A stretch of 41,571 bases of DNA from Candidatus Rubneribacter avistercoris (GTDB lineage: Bacteria > Actinomycetota > Coriobacteriia > Coriobacteriales > Eggerthellaceae), in contig DXCU01000095.1 of NCBI GenBank assembly GCA_019115845.1, forward strand, positions 1-41,571. The letters are read 5' to 3'. The stretch's first letter is position 1. Each line of letters begins with the position of its first letter. The position numbers and the translations under genes were made by a program. The notes under the pieces were generated by a model. That model was given only the letters and a program-made list of their open reading frames with translations, had not been told where the DNA came from and did not search any database. Shown one piece after another: positions 14,720-22,425 of the stretch.

Positions 14720-15595
14720 CTACTCCTCGTCGGTCGCGGCGGTCTGGGGCTGGAAATCGTCGGCGACGTCGGCCAGCATCTGCAGGCCCGCTTCGCCGAT
14801 CTCGGTGGTGATCCAGGCTTTCTTCCATTCAAGCGCGTCGCACTTCTCCAGCTTGTCAACGAAGTGCGCCACGTAGAGCCGGGGCTTCTGCACAAGCGGG
14901 TCGTCGTCCACGGCCTCGCCTAGGGCTTTCGTGTTCGAGCCGCCCTCGGCTGCGCACAGCGTGAGGATGCGCTTGTAGATGGGCTGGTAGAGGGCGTCTT
15001 CGTCCAGCAGCGCGCGCAGGCGCTCAAGCGGCTTGTCGGCCTCCACGGCCGCGGCTCCGGCGTCGGTGGTCGACCAGAACACCTCCACAGGCTCGCCGGC
15101 TTCCAGGTACTCCACGCCGTCGACCACAACCACCTGCGGCTGCGCCTCCACGTCGTCGGCAGGGGAGCCGTCGGCCGTGATGCGCTCGATGGCGCCGGCC
15201 TTCTCAAGCAGCGAGCACAGGTTGGCGGCCGAGTACACGGAGAAGTTGTTCTGCTGCATCTCGTCCACCAGGGCGTTCACCTCGGCGACGGGACGCGGTT
15301 CGGCGCAGAAGGCCAGGATGCCCAGCAGCACCTTGCGGCGCGGGGCCATGGAGGCGATGAGGTCGTCCGTGCGCTCCTCGGCCGTGCGCGTGTCGGGCGC
15401 GGGGCCGGTGGCTGTGGCAGGGTCGGGCGCGTCGCCGGCCGAGGCGACGGCGGCCGAGAACTCGCCGGATCCGGCGTCCTGCTCGTCGTCTTCCGATTCC
15501 GCATCCTCTAGCGGATCGAACTCGTCGTAATCGGATTCAAGGGAAAGATCGAATTTGGTGGATTCTTGCGTCATGTTCCGCCCCTCGTCAGACAT
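14720..15595 (-). CDS. Conserved-type protein with winged-helix-like middle region
   Basis: I do not recognise this 291-residue protein with certainty. Residues 1-75 are acidic and disordered-looking. A middle segment (about 80-145), RRKVLLGILAFCAEPRPVAE to NLCSLLEKAGAIERI, looks like a winged helix. A second helical region follows and ends WITTEIGEAGLQMLADVADD, also wHTH-like. It heads the chaperone/NapG/NapH run, so a regulatory or adaptor role for that module is an inference. ATG 15595 with AAGGTG upstream is used; ATG 15574 with GAGGGGC upstream is equally possible. Confidence 0.65.
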   Translation of the reverse strand: MSDEGRNMTQESTKFDLSLESDYDEFDPLEDAESEDDEQDAGSGEFSAAVASAGDAPDPATATGPAPDTRTAEERTDDLIASMAPRRKVLLGILAFCAEPRPVAEVNALVDEMQQNNFSVYSAANLCSLLEKAGAIERITADGSPADDVEAQPQVVVVDGVEYLEAGEPVEVFWSTTDAGAAAVEADKPLERLRALLDEDALYQPIYKRILTLCAAEGGSNTKALGEAVDDDPLVQKPRLYVAHFVDKLEKCDALEWKKAWITTEIGEAGLQMLADVADDFQPQTAATDEE

Positions 15596-15638
15596 CGTTT
15601 GCACCTTACGGCGCCCCGCGCGTGACGCACGGCGCCGC

Positions 15639-15658
15639 GAACCTCACCCCTGAGGTTC
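15639..15658. promoter_or_regulatory. Perfect dyad upstream of the chaperone/NapGH operon
   Basis: GAACCTCA-CCCC-TGAGGTTC has perfect 8-bp arms and lies 44 bases upstream of the first gene of the operon (minus strand). It suits an operator for that operon. Confidence 0.45.
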
Positions 15659-15784
15659 CCACTTTTGCAAACAATGTCCGCGTCGCACGCTCAGATGGTG
15701 CGGGCGGACTCCCCGGCTCCGTATGATAGGCCGCTGCGTGCAGGGTGTCAAGGTAGTGATTGCGCCGTGCGGGCGCTGCGAAAT

Positions 15785-15814
15785 TTGCTAAATTGTAGTT
15801 TAGTAAAGTATAAT
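15785..15814 (+). promoter_or_regulatory. Promoter with overlapping dyad for the ATPase gene
   Basis: TTGCTA (15785-15790) and TATAAT (15809-15814) are separated by 18 bases in a stretch much richer in A+T than the surroundings. A dyad, CTAAA-6-TTTAG (15788-15803), overlaps the -35 side, suggesting repressor control. Confidence 0.6.
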
Positions 15815-15848
15815 TTAGAAAAATGCAACCAAGGGAAAGCGGGACGCT

Positions 15849-17258
15849 ATGGCGTTTGTTGGCAGAGAGCGGGAACTGGAAACTCTTGAGAGGCTCTACG
15901 CGACCGACATGTTTCAGATGCCCGTTGTGTACGGGCGCCGTCGTGTGGGGAAAACGAGCCTTATTGGCAAGTTCGTCGAGGGCAAGCCGGCGGTGCTGTT
16001 CACGGCGCGGGAGTCAAGCGCGAAGGAGAACTTGACGGCGTTGAGCAGGGCTGTTCACGAGTTCGTTTCAGCGGATGGCGCGCGGTCGCTCGATACGCCA
16101 GCGCCGGTGTATGCAACGTTTGGAGAGGTCATCGACCAGGTGTTTTCGCTTGCTAAAACTCAGCGCATAATATTTGTGATCGACGAGTACCCCTATCTTG
16201 CGCAAAGCTATCGTCCTTTATCGTCGTTGCTTCAAGAAAAAATTGACCAAGCGAAAGAAAGCAGCAAACTGTTTCTCGTGCTGTGCGGGTCGTCCATGAG
16301 TTTCATGGAGCATCAGGTGCTTGGCGGTAAAAGCCCATTGTATGGTAGGCGTACAGCGCAACTGAAGGTGGAGCCGTTTGACGTGTTTGATGCGAAAAAA
16401 CTGCTGGAAGGCGTTCCTGCCGAGGATGCAGTTGCCTGGTATGGCATGGTCGGTGGCGTGCCGCTGTATGTGGAACAGCATGACCGCGCGTTGACGCTTG
16501 AAGAAAACATCGCGGAGAATATTTTGCGTGTTGACTCCTTCCTGTTCGGCGAACCTGAATCGTACCTTCAGCAAGAGCTGCGTGATCCGGCGATGTACAA
16601 TGCCGTGGTTCAGGCCATTGCTTCGGGCATTGGCAAGCCTGTCGAGATTGCCGATGCGGCGGGCATTGCTTCGGCGGCGCTTGCCAACTACCTGAAAAAC
16701 CTTATGGAATTGGGAATCGTGCGCAAAGAGCAGCCGGTTGTTGGCGCGAATCGGAAGAAAGTTCGCTACCGCCTTGCCGATAACTTGTTCCGTTTCTGGT
16801 ACCGATTCGTGCCGCGCTATCTCACGCCACTGCAGGCCGGCCGCGCCAATGAGGTTGCGCATCTAATCGCGCAGCGCCATCTTTCAACGTATGTAGGTGC
16901 GTCGTTCGAGGGCGTGTGTCGGCAATGGTTGCTGCGCCACATGGATGGTGCGCTCGTGCCCCATCTGGTTCTTGACGCGGGAAGTTGGTGGGGAAACGAT
17001 CCTGCGCTCAAAGAGCAGGCGGAGATCGACATTGTGGCGCCATGCGATGACGGTACGACGATTTTCGCCGAATGCAAATGGCGCAACAAGCCTACCGACG
17101 TGGATGTTCTGGAAACGCTGGAGCATCGCAACACCCTGGTGCCCGCTCAAAAACGCTCTCTGTACGTGTTTTCGAAAACCTTCTTCACCGATGCATGCAG
17201 AAAACGCGCGGCCGAAACAGGCGCCACGCTCGTAAGCCTGTCAGATATGGGATTGTGA
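15849..17258 (+). CDS. AAA ATPase fused to a PD-(D/E)XK-like domain
   Basis: This 469-residue protein belongs to the archaeal-type ATPase_2/DUF234 group. The P-loop is YGRRRVGKTS (residues 28-37) and Walker B is IIFVIDEYPYL. A winged-helix-like region follows (about 240-310). The C-terminal domain carries EIDIVA (Asp394) and AECKW (Glu408, Lys410), the spacing of a PD-(D/E)XK nuclease-fold site. The gene has clearly lower G+C and more A/T-ending codons than its neighbours and has its own A+T-rich promoter, so horizontal transfer is likely. Function is unknown; a defence or DNA-transaction role is only a guess. Confidence 0.8.
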   Translation: MAFVGRERELETLERLYATDMFQMPVVYGRRRVGKTSLIGKFVEGKPAVLFTARESSAKENLTALSRAVHEFVSADGARSLDTPAPVYATFGEVIDQVFSLAKTQRIIFVIDEYPYLAQSYRPLSSLLQEKIDQAKESSKLFLVLCGSSMSFMEHQVLGGKSPLYGRRTAQLKVEPFDVFDAKKLLEGVPAEDAVAWYGMVGGVPLYVEQHDRALTLEENIAENILRVDSFLFGEPESYLQQELRDPAMYNAVVQAIASGIGKPVEIADAAGIASAALANYLKNLMELGIVRKEQPVVGANRKKVRYRLADNLFRFWYRFVPRYLTPLQAGRANEVAHLIAQRHLSTYVGASFEGVCRQWLLRHMDGALVPHLVLDAGSWWGNDPALKEQAEIDIVAPCDDGTTIFAECKWRNKPTDVDVLETLEHRNTLVPAQKRSLYVFSKTFFTDACRKRAAETGATLVSLSDMGL

Positions 17259-17335
17259 TGCGCTTATCTTCCAGCTTGACGTGCATCTCTGCCGTAAATC
17301 ATTCCGCTCGCGCCATAGCGCCATAACGCCATAAC

Positions 17336-17372
17336 GGGCCGTGCGCAGCATGAATCGTGCTGCGCACGGCCC
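17336..17372 (+). terminator. Strong hairpin after the ATPase gene
   Basis: GGGCCGTGCGCAGCA (17336-17350) pairs perfectly over 15 bases with 17358-17372 across a 7-base loop. It lies 78 bases after the ATPase stop and ends just before the next promoter. No T run follows, but the stem is very stable. Confidence 0.6.
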
Positions 17373-17373
17373 G

Positions 17374-17403
17374 TTGACAAACGATTTCCGGTTGCGCGAT
17401 ACT
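17374..17403 (+). promoter_or_regulatory. Sigma-70-like promoter for the unknown gene at 17448
   Basis: TTGACA (17374-17379) matches the -35 consensus exactly. GATACT (17398-17403) is an acceptable -10 box, 18 bases away. The start codon lies 45 bases downstream. Confidence 0.55.
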
Positions 17404-17447
17404 TGCGTGCGGGGCAAGGGGAAGAACACGTGGAGAAAGGAACGTTT

Positions 17448-18221
17448 ATGGCTGCCATGATTCGACCCTCGCTGATTTTGAGGATGGACCTCGACGAGCG
17501 CGCGTACTCGGACGAGGTCGTTGCGGAGATCAAGCGCTCGTATTCCTACGTTGCGCCTTCCGTGGTGTCCTCGCATGCGGCGGGGGAGGGCGCACCTGAA
17601 AACGTGCTGCGCCTTGCCGTCAAGCTGCACCGCCCGTACTGGGACAAGAACGATCCTGCGGCACAGGAGCTGTGGGAGGGCGTTATGCCCAAGTGGCTGC
17701 GCAACATGTTCTCCAAGGTGTCCAACACGGTGGTCGCCAGCAACCGGGTGCGTGCCGGGCAGGGCGCAGACGGTTTGGATTACGCTTGGGCCGAGGTCGA
17801 GTTCGGCGACAACGTCCTGGTGGCGTTCAGGGCCGCGTCCGATTCGTCGGTGCCTGAGGGAGCCGTGGAGGACATCGATCAGGTGCGCGACCTCATGACG
17901 TCCGGGGCGTTCGGCGATGCGAAGGTGGCGTGCGTGCGCATCCCGTCGCTTGCCAGCTACGAGGCGCAGGTGGCGCAAGCTGCGGCAGAGGCCGCGGCCG
18001 CCGCGCAGGAGGAGGCCGCAGGGGCCGAAGAAGCTGGCGAAGGGGCCGACGGTCAGGCGCCGGAGCAGCCCGCCGCCGAGGCGGATGTGCCCGCCGAGGC
18101 AGTGCCCGCGAAGCAGCCCGCCGCCCCGAAGATCGACGCCGACCGCACCGTCTGGGGCATCGAGTACGCCGACGGCTCCGTGCGCGAGTTCGATTCGGCC
18201 TCGGGGTCGTTCATGTCGTAA
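17448..18221 (+). CDS. Protein of unknown function with Ala/Glu/Pro-rich linker
   Basis: I do not recognise this 257-residue protein. Residues 1-165 look like a compact soluble domain (for example LRLAVKLHRPYWDKND and WAEVEFGDNVLVAFRAASDS). A low-complexity stretch rich in Ala, Glu, Pro and Gln runs from about 175 to 228. A short C-terminal module, TVWGIEYADGSVREFDS, closes it. There is no signal peptide or membrane span. ATG 17448 is chosen because AAAGGA lies seven bases upstream. It has its own promoter and a hairpin after it, so it is probably monocistronic. Confidence 0.65.
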   Translation: MAAMIRPSLILRMDLDERAYSDEVVAEIKRSYSYVAPSVVSSHAAGEGAPENVLRLAVKLHRPYWDKNDPAAQELWEGVMPKWLRNMFSKVSNTVVASNRVRAGQGADGLDYAWAEVEFGDNVLVAFRAASDSSVPEGAVEDIDQVRDLMTSGAFGDAKVACVRIPSLASYEAQVAQAAAEAAAAAQEEAAGAEEAGEGADGQAPEQPAAEADVPAEAVPAKQPAAPKIDADRTVWGIEYADGSVREFDSASGSFMS

Positions 18222-18254
18222 GCCGCAGCGTTTCTGCACGAAAGAGCAGTTAAA

Positions 18255-18286
18255 AGGCGCGCCCGGTCACCCATCCGAGCGCGCCT
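18255..18286 (+). terminator. Terminator-like hairpin
   Basis: AGGCGCGC (18255-18262) pairs with GCGCGCCT (18279-18286) shortly after the stop codon of the gene ending at 18221. No T run follows. Confidence 0.45.
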
Positions 18287-18416
18287 CTGCGCGTCGCGCA
18301 TGTGCGATCGCCGCCCTTCGCGCAAGCTTGTTGGCGGCATCGCGCGAGAAGCGCGCCACCTGATTTAGTTGACTCACTTTCTTCGGTTATGCTTTTCGCT
18401 GTACTGGTGGCTGTTG

Positions 18417-18478
18417 GCTACGGCAACGACTACAGCTGCAGCTGCGGCAACGGCTACGGCTGCAACTGCGGCAACGGA
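18417..18478 (+). repeat. Degenerate hexanucleotide repeat upstream of the glycosylase
   Basis: Six-base words GGCTAC, GGCAAC, AGCTGC and GGCTGC repeat about ten times just before the glycosylase ribosome binding site. In one frame they read as a Gly/Asn/Cys/Tyr repeat; in the glycosylase frame as Ala/Thr. I see no separate gene. Confidence 0.5.
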
Positions 18479-18491
18479 AAGGGAAAGGCCC

Positions 18492-19148
18492 ATGGCGGAC
18501 GAGGTACGCTATTTCGAGTACGGGGAGGAGGAGACGTCCTACCTGTCCGCGCGCGATCCGCGGATGGCGGAGGTCATCCGCGCGGTGGGGCACGTGCGGC
18601 GCGAGGTGCGCCCGGACCTGTTCTCCGCGCTCGTGCACTCCATTGTGGGGCAGCAGATTTCCACGAAGGCGCAGGAGACGGTGTGGCAGCGCGTGGCGGC
18701 GCTGCTTGGCGAGGTGACGCCCGCGTCCGTGGCGGCCTGCCCCGACGACGTGCTGCAAAGCACGGGCCTGTCGTTTCGCAAGGTGGGCTACATCAAGGGT
18801 GTGGCCGAGCGCGCGCTGTCGGGTGAGCTGGACTTGGAGGCGCTGCGCGAGCTTCCCGACGACGAGGTGTGCCGCCAGCTGTCCGCGCTGCCCGGCATCG
18901 GCGTGTGGACGGCCGAGATGCTCATGACGTTCTCGATGCAGCGCCCCGACATCATGAGCTACGGCGACTTGGCCATCCAGCGCGGCCTGCGCATGGTGCA
19001 CCACCATCGGCGCATCACGCCCGCGCTGTTCGCGAAGTACCGCCGCCGCTACTCGCCCTACGGCACCGTGGCCAGCCTTTACTTGTGGGCTGTTGCCGGC
19101 GGCGCCGTTCCCGGCCTGCGCGACTGGGCTCCCAAGCGCGCACGCTAG
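18492..19148 (+). CDS. DNA-3-methyladenine glycosylase II, AlkA-like
   Basis: This 218-residue HhH-GPD protein excises alkylated bases. The domain begins at LVHSIVGQQISTKAQETVW; the helix-hairpin-helix is LPGIGVWTAEM (about residues 133-143); the catalytic Asp is Asp159 in SYGDLAIQRG. It lacks the N-terminal domain of E. coli AlkA, as do many short family members. ATG 18492 is chosen because GGAAAGG lies upstream; an earlier in-frame ATG at 18369 would add the low-complexity Ala/Thr repeat. No sign of an operon with its neighbours. Confidence 0.85.
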   Translation: MADEVRYFEYGEEETSYLSARDPRMAEVIRAVGHVRREVRPDLFSALVHSIVGQQISTKAQETVWQRVAALLGEVTPASVAACPDDVLQSTGLSFRKVGYIKGVAERALSGELDLEALRELPDDEVCRQLSALPGIGVWTAEMLMTFSMQRPDIMSYGDLAIQRGLRMVHHHRRITPALFAKYRRRYSPYGTVASLYLWAVAGGAVPGLRDWAPKRAR

Positions 19149-19337
19149 CGCCGCGTGGACGGCGCGCGCAGGGGGCGCCGTGCAAGCGGGGGACGCTCTA
19201 CGGGGAGGGGCGTCGCGCGGGCAGGGGACGGCGTGCTGTTGGAGGGTCGTGCGGATGGGCGCGACGGGGCGAATGGACGGCGCGACGGCGCGCGTCTGGG
19301 CCGCTGCGGAGGATTTCGCGGCTTCCCTCCCGCTTTC

Positions 19338-19368
19338 TTGCGCATGGCGGCGTCATAACGGCTATACT
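19338..19368 (+). promoter_or_regulatory. Possible promoter for the multi-cluster ferredoxin gene
   Basis: TATACT (19363-19368) is a good -10 box 40 bases before the start codon. The best -35 candidate, TTGCGC (19338-19343), is weak and 19 bases away. Confidence 0.4.
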
Positions 19369-19407
19369 GGTGCGTGCAAGGGGGTAGACGAGAAAGAGGG
19401 TGTAGTC

Positions 19408-20592
19408 ATGGCTCACGTGACGAATTTCTTCGGTCTGCTCGAACAACTGCAAAGCGCCGACATCACGGTTCATCAGAACCGCTGCGCTGTCGTGCGCAAT
19501 CGCAACGCAACGTGCATGAAATGCGCCGAGGTGTGCACGTCGGGGTGCATCTCCTACGACGACAACGAGCTGATCATCTCCCCCGAAAAGTGCATCGGCT
19601 GCGGAACCTGCGCCACCATCTGCCCCACCTGCGCGCTCGAAGCTCACCGTCCCAACGACGCCGAGCTTTTGCAGTCGTGCCTGTCGGCTGCGCGCGCCGC
19701 AGGCGGCGAGGTCATCATCGCTTGCGAGCAGATACTCGCCGCCGCCGAGGGGCTCTACGACCCTGAAAAGGTGGTGGGCGTGGGGTGTCTGGGCCGCGCG
19801 GAGGAGAGCCTGCTGGTCGCGCTGGCCGGTGCGGGCGTTTCGCATGTCAGCTTGGTGCAGGGCAAGTGCGCGTCGTGCGAGCATGCCGTGGGGCTGGAAA
19901 CCGCGCAGCTCGTGTGCGACACCGCTGCCGTGCTGCTGGAAACCTGGCACAGCGACATGGGCGTGGACATCGTGGAGAAGTTCCCGTCCGTGGCGCGCCT
20001 GGCCAAGGACAAAGGCTACGACCCCAGCCGCCGCGGCTTCTTCTCCAGCGTGCGGGACGAGGCGAAGGCGGCGGCTGCCACCACGGCCGACTTCGCCGTG
20101 AAGGACGCTCTGGGCGTGGAGGACGCGCCCGCGCCCAAGTACGTCAAGGTGATGGACGACGGCACGTTGCCGCACTTCATCCCCGACCGCCGCGAACGCC
20201 TGCTCGACGGCCTGGCGGCGCTCGGCGAGCCCGAGGACGTGATGATCGACACGCGCCTGTGGGGGCATGTGATCATCGACGCGGAGAAGTGCTCGTCGTG
20301 TCAGATGTGCGCGACGTTCTGTCCCACGGGCGCCATTGCCAAGTTCAAGGACGCCGACGGCACGTTCGGCGTGGAGCACGCGCCGGCGGACTGCGTGAAA
20401 TGCCGCTGCTGCACCGACATCTGCCCCGAAGGCGCGCTCACGCTGTCCGAGGAGGTGTTCGCGGTGGACCTGATGAACGGCGCGAAGGAGCGCTACGAGA
20501 TGAAACCCATGAAAAACCCTCCGGGCAACCCGCATCAGATCTGGCATTCCATGCGCGATTTGCTGGGTTGCGATCAGGTGTACGAACGGTAA
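19408..20592 (+). CDS. Multi-cluster 4Fe-4S protein, stand-alone
   Basis: This is a 394-residue soluble protein with ferredoxin motifs at both ends. The N-terminal pair is CMKCAEVCTSGC and CIGCGTCATICPTC. The C-terminal pair is CSSCQMCATFCPTG and CVKCRCCTDICPEG. The middle (about residues 80-180) is a separate domain with VVGVGCLGRAEES and GKCASCEHA, which adds further cysteines. There is no signal peptide, so it is probably a cytoplasmic electron carrier or adaptor. ATG 19408 follows AGAGGG. It converges on a LuxR-type regulator gene and shares a hairpin with it. Partner unknown. Confidence 0.75.
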   Translation: MAHVTNFFGLLEQLQSADITVHQNRCAVVRNRNATCMKCAEVCTSGCISYDDNELIISPEKCIGCGTCATICPTCALEAHRPNDAELLQSCLSAARAAGGEVIIACEQILAAAEGLYDPEKVVGVGCLGRAEESLLVALAGAGVSHVSLVQGKCASCEHAVGLETAQLVCDTAAVLLETWHSDMGVDIVEKFPSVARLAKDKGYDPSRRGFFSSVRDEAKAAAATTADFAVKDALGVEDAPAPKYVKVMDDGTLPHFIPDRRERLLDGLAALGEPEDVMIDTRLWGHVIIDAEKCSSCQMCATFCPTGAIAKFKDADGTFGVEHAPADCVKCRCCTDICPEGALTLSEEVFAVDLMNGAKERYEMKPMKNPPGNPHQIWHSMRDLLGCDQVYER

Positions 20593-20603
20593 GGGACATG
20601 CAC

Positions 20604-20643
20604 GGGCGCCGCGCGACGCAGCATCCGCAAACGCGCGCCGCCC
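20604..20643. terminator. Hairpin between convergent genes
   Basis: GGGCGCCGCGCG (20604-20615) pairs with CGCGCGCCGCCC (20632-20643) at 11 of 12 positions. It fills the 62-bp gap between the ferredoxin gene (+) and the LuxR-type gene (-), so it probably ends both transcripts. Confidence 0.5.
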
Positions 20644-20654
20644 GCGCCGCGCCC

Positions 20655-22151
20655 TCATTCCTCGGTGCGTTCCACCAGGTCCATAAGCTCTTGCTGGGAG
20701 TGGATCTCCAGCTTCTGGTAAATGTGCTGGCGGTGGGTGGAAACGGTGCTCCTGGACAGATAGAGGTGCTCCTGCACGTAGGGGAGGTTGCGGCCTTTGG
20801 CCAGCATGACCATGATCTCGCCCTCGCGCTCGGATAGTCCGTAGCGCTCGATGACGCGCAGGCACTTCGCGCGGAAGCGCTGCTTGCGGGCAAGCGGGAT
20901 GATGTCCATGGCTTTGACCAGGTCGGTTCCCGTGAACACTCCGTTGCTCGCCAGCAGCAGGGCCAGCGCCGCCGCCAGCATGACGGGAAACGTCGTTTCC
21001 AGCGACAGTCCGGCGCCGTGCAGCACGTAGCGTCCCAGCAGCATGCCGAGCAGCGGCCCTAAGGCCCATGCCCCTCGCACGAAGCCGAACGTGCGCACGC
21101 GCGCCTGCTGGTAGCGTCCGCACACGCTGGCCGTGATCGTCCACATGAACATGCCGAAGCACGTGTAGCCTGCTGCGTTCACGGCGTAGGGCAGATGCAC
21201 GCCGACCTGCGGGTAGAGCAGGGGCAGGGGAAGCAGCAGCGTGCCCATCATCAGCAGCACGACCAAAGCGTGGTAGGCGTTTCGGGCCATGTGCTCGGCC
21301 TTGGAGGCCAGCAGCGCCAGCGCTATGGCCACGGTTCCGGCGGTCACGCCGAACGAGGTGAGGGCCTGGATGAACGCGTACGGGGTGGCTCCGTTGTTGG
21401 CGATGCCCATCTGCATGTAAAGGGTGCGCGTCGCCTCGTTGGCGAACCCCACCAGAAACGAGGCCAGCGCCAGCTTTGCCGTGAGCTGGCGCCATTCGCC
21501 GCGCTCCTGCGCATCGTCTAAGGGTCGCTGATCGGAAAGCGCGCAGGGCTCCTCCCGCTCGGCCGGGCGCACGCCCCTCATCCCGTTTGCCAGCAAGACG
21601 GCGGCGATAGGCGGCATGCTGGCGCTGAACAGGCACGCCTCAAGCGGCTGGAACAGCACCGACAAGGCGAACAGCAGTGTGGACAACGTGCTGCCCACCG
21701 CTGCGCCAATGACGATGCTGCGGGTGGTCATCAGGCTGAACGCCATGCCGAACTCGAAGAGGAACAACCCGGAGAACACGCCCGAAAGCACGCCGGAGGC
21801 GTACAGGGCCACCTCGCCGGCCAAACCTTCAAGACCTGCCAGCGGCATGACGAGCGTGGAGGCGGTCACGCCCAAGGGCAGCGCGAACCGCGTCGCGCGC
21901 CGCTCGAGGAGAGAACCCGTCGCTCGATCAAGGCCGCCTGCTGTGAACAGCGTGAGCGATACGGCGATGATGGAGACAAGGTAGACGGCGTCGAGCAGCG
22001 TCTCGCTGTGGGTGTAGCTTGCGAAGAGGCTCAAGCTTTTGAAGTTCATGGACACCCAGGACATGGTGCAGGCGAGCGCTACGCCCACGGTAAGCTCGGC
22101 AGCCGTTGGCCATGCGTGCGGATGCGTTGCATGATCGCGCGTCTTGGGCAT
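20655..22151 (-). CDS. LuxR-type regulator with multi-span membrane domain
   Basis: This 498-residue protein has about 12 hydrophobic spans (residues 20-430) and a C-terminal LuxR/GerE domain (LSEREGEIMVMLAKGRNLPYVQEHLYLSRSTVSTHRQHIYQKLEIHSQQ). A soluble loop of about 30 residues (REEPCALSDQRPLDDAQERG) splits the membrane domain in the middle. ATG 22151 is chosen because GGGAGGGGG lies just upstream. It diverges from the cassette starting at 22426 and is its likely regulator; the repeated GCATCGTG sites in the gap are candidate targets. Confidence 0.88.
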   Translation of the reverse strand: MPKTRDHATHPHAWPTAAELTVGVALACTMSWVSMNFKSLSLFASYTHSETLLDAVYLVSIIAVSLTLFTAGGLDRATGSLLERRATRFALPLGVTASTLVMPLAGLEGLAGEVALYASGVLSGVFSGLFLFEFGMAFSLMTTRSIVIGAAVGSTLSTLLFALSVLFQPLEACLFSASMPPIAAVLLANGMRGVRPAEREEPCALSDQRPLDDAQERGEWRQLTAKLALASFLVGFANEATRTLYMQMGIANNGATPYAFIQALTSFGVTAGTVAIALALLASKAEHMARNAYHALVVLLMMGTLLLPLPLLYPQVGVHLPYAVNAAGYTCFGMFMWTITASVCGRYQQARVRTFGFVRGAWALGPLLGMLLGRYVLHGAGLSLETTFPVMLAAALALLLASNGVFTGTDLVKAMDIIPLARKQRFRAKCLRVIERYGLSEREGEIMVMLAKGRNLPYVQEHLYLSRSTVSTHRQHIYQKLEIHSQQELMDLVERTEE

Positions 22152-22287
22152 GCGTGCCCCCTCCCCCTCGCACTTCGCCCGACAGGCCAAAAGGGCCCGC
22201 GTCCTCCGATGGATATTGTAGCGCCTGATGCGCCCCGCCGTCTCATCGTTTACGAAGGTTGAGGGAATTGTTTTTCAGACATGCAAT

Positions 22288-22330
22288 GCATCGTGCCTGT
22301 TCAAGCGGCATCGTGTTCATCGCACGATGC
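22288..22330. promoter_or_regulatory. Repeated GCATCGTG sites in the divergent gap
   Basis: GCATCGTG occurs at 22288-22295 and 22308-22315, exactly 20 bases apart. Its complement, CACGATGC, at 22323-22330 forms a perfect 8-bp-arm dyad with the second copy (7-base spacer). Same-face spacing plus a dyad is typical of an activator operator. The LuxR-type protein encoded next door is the obvious candidate. Confidence 0.5.
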
Positions 22331-22425
22331 GCGAGGAGGCAAAAATGCGCTCTGCGGCCGATCCGTTTTCAGCGCCTGTAACCTTAAGGTGGGCGCGTCT
22401 TGGAATGACGACGAGAGGAGGAGGA

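Noticed and set aside
18302-18826. Possible Gly/Asn/Cys-rich short peptide (CSCGNGYGCNCGNG) encoded by the hexanucleotide repeat
   Set aside because: No ribosome binding site, and the frame runs on into the glycosylase gene; the pattern is explained by the DNA repeat.
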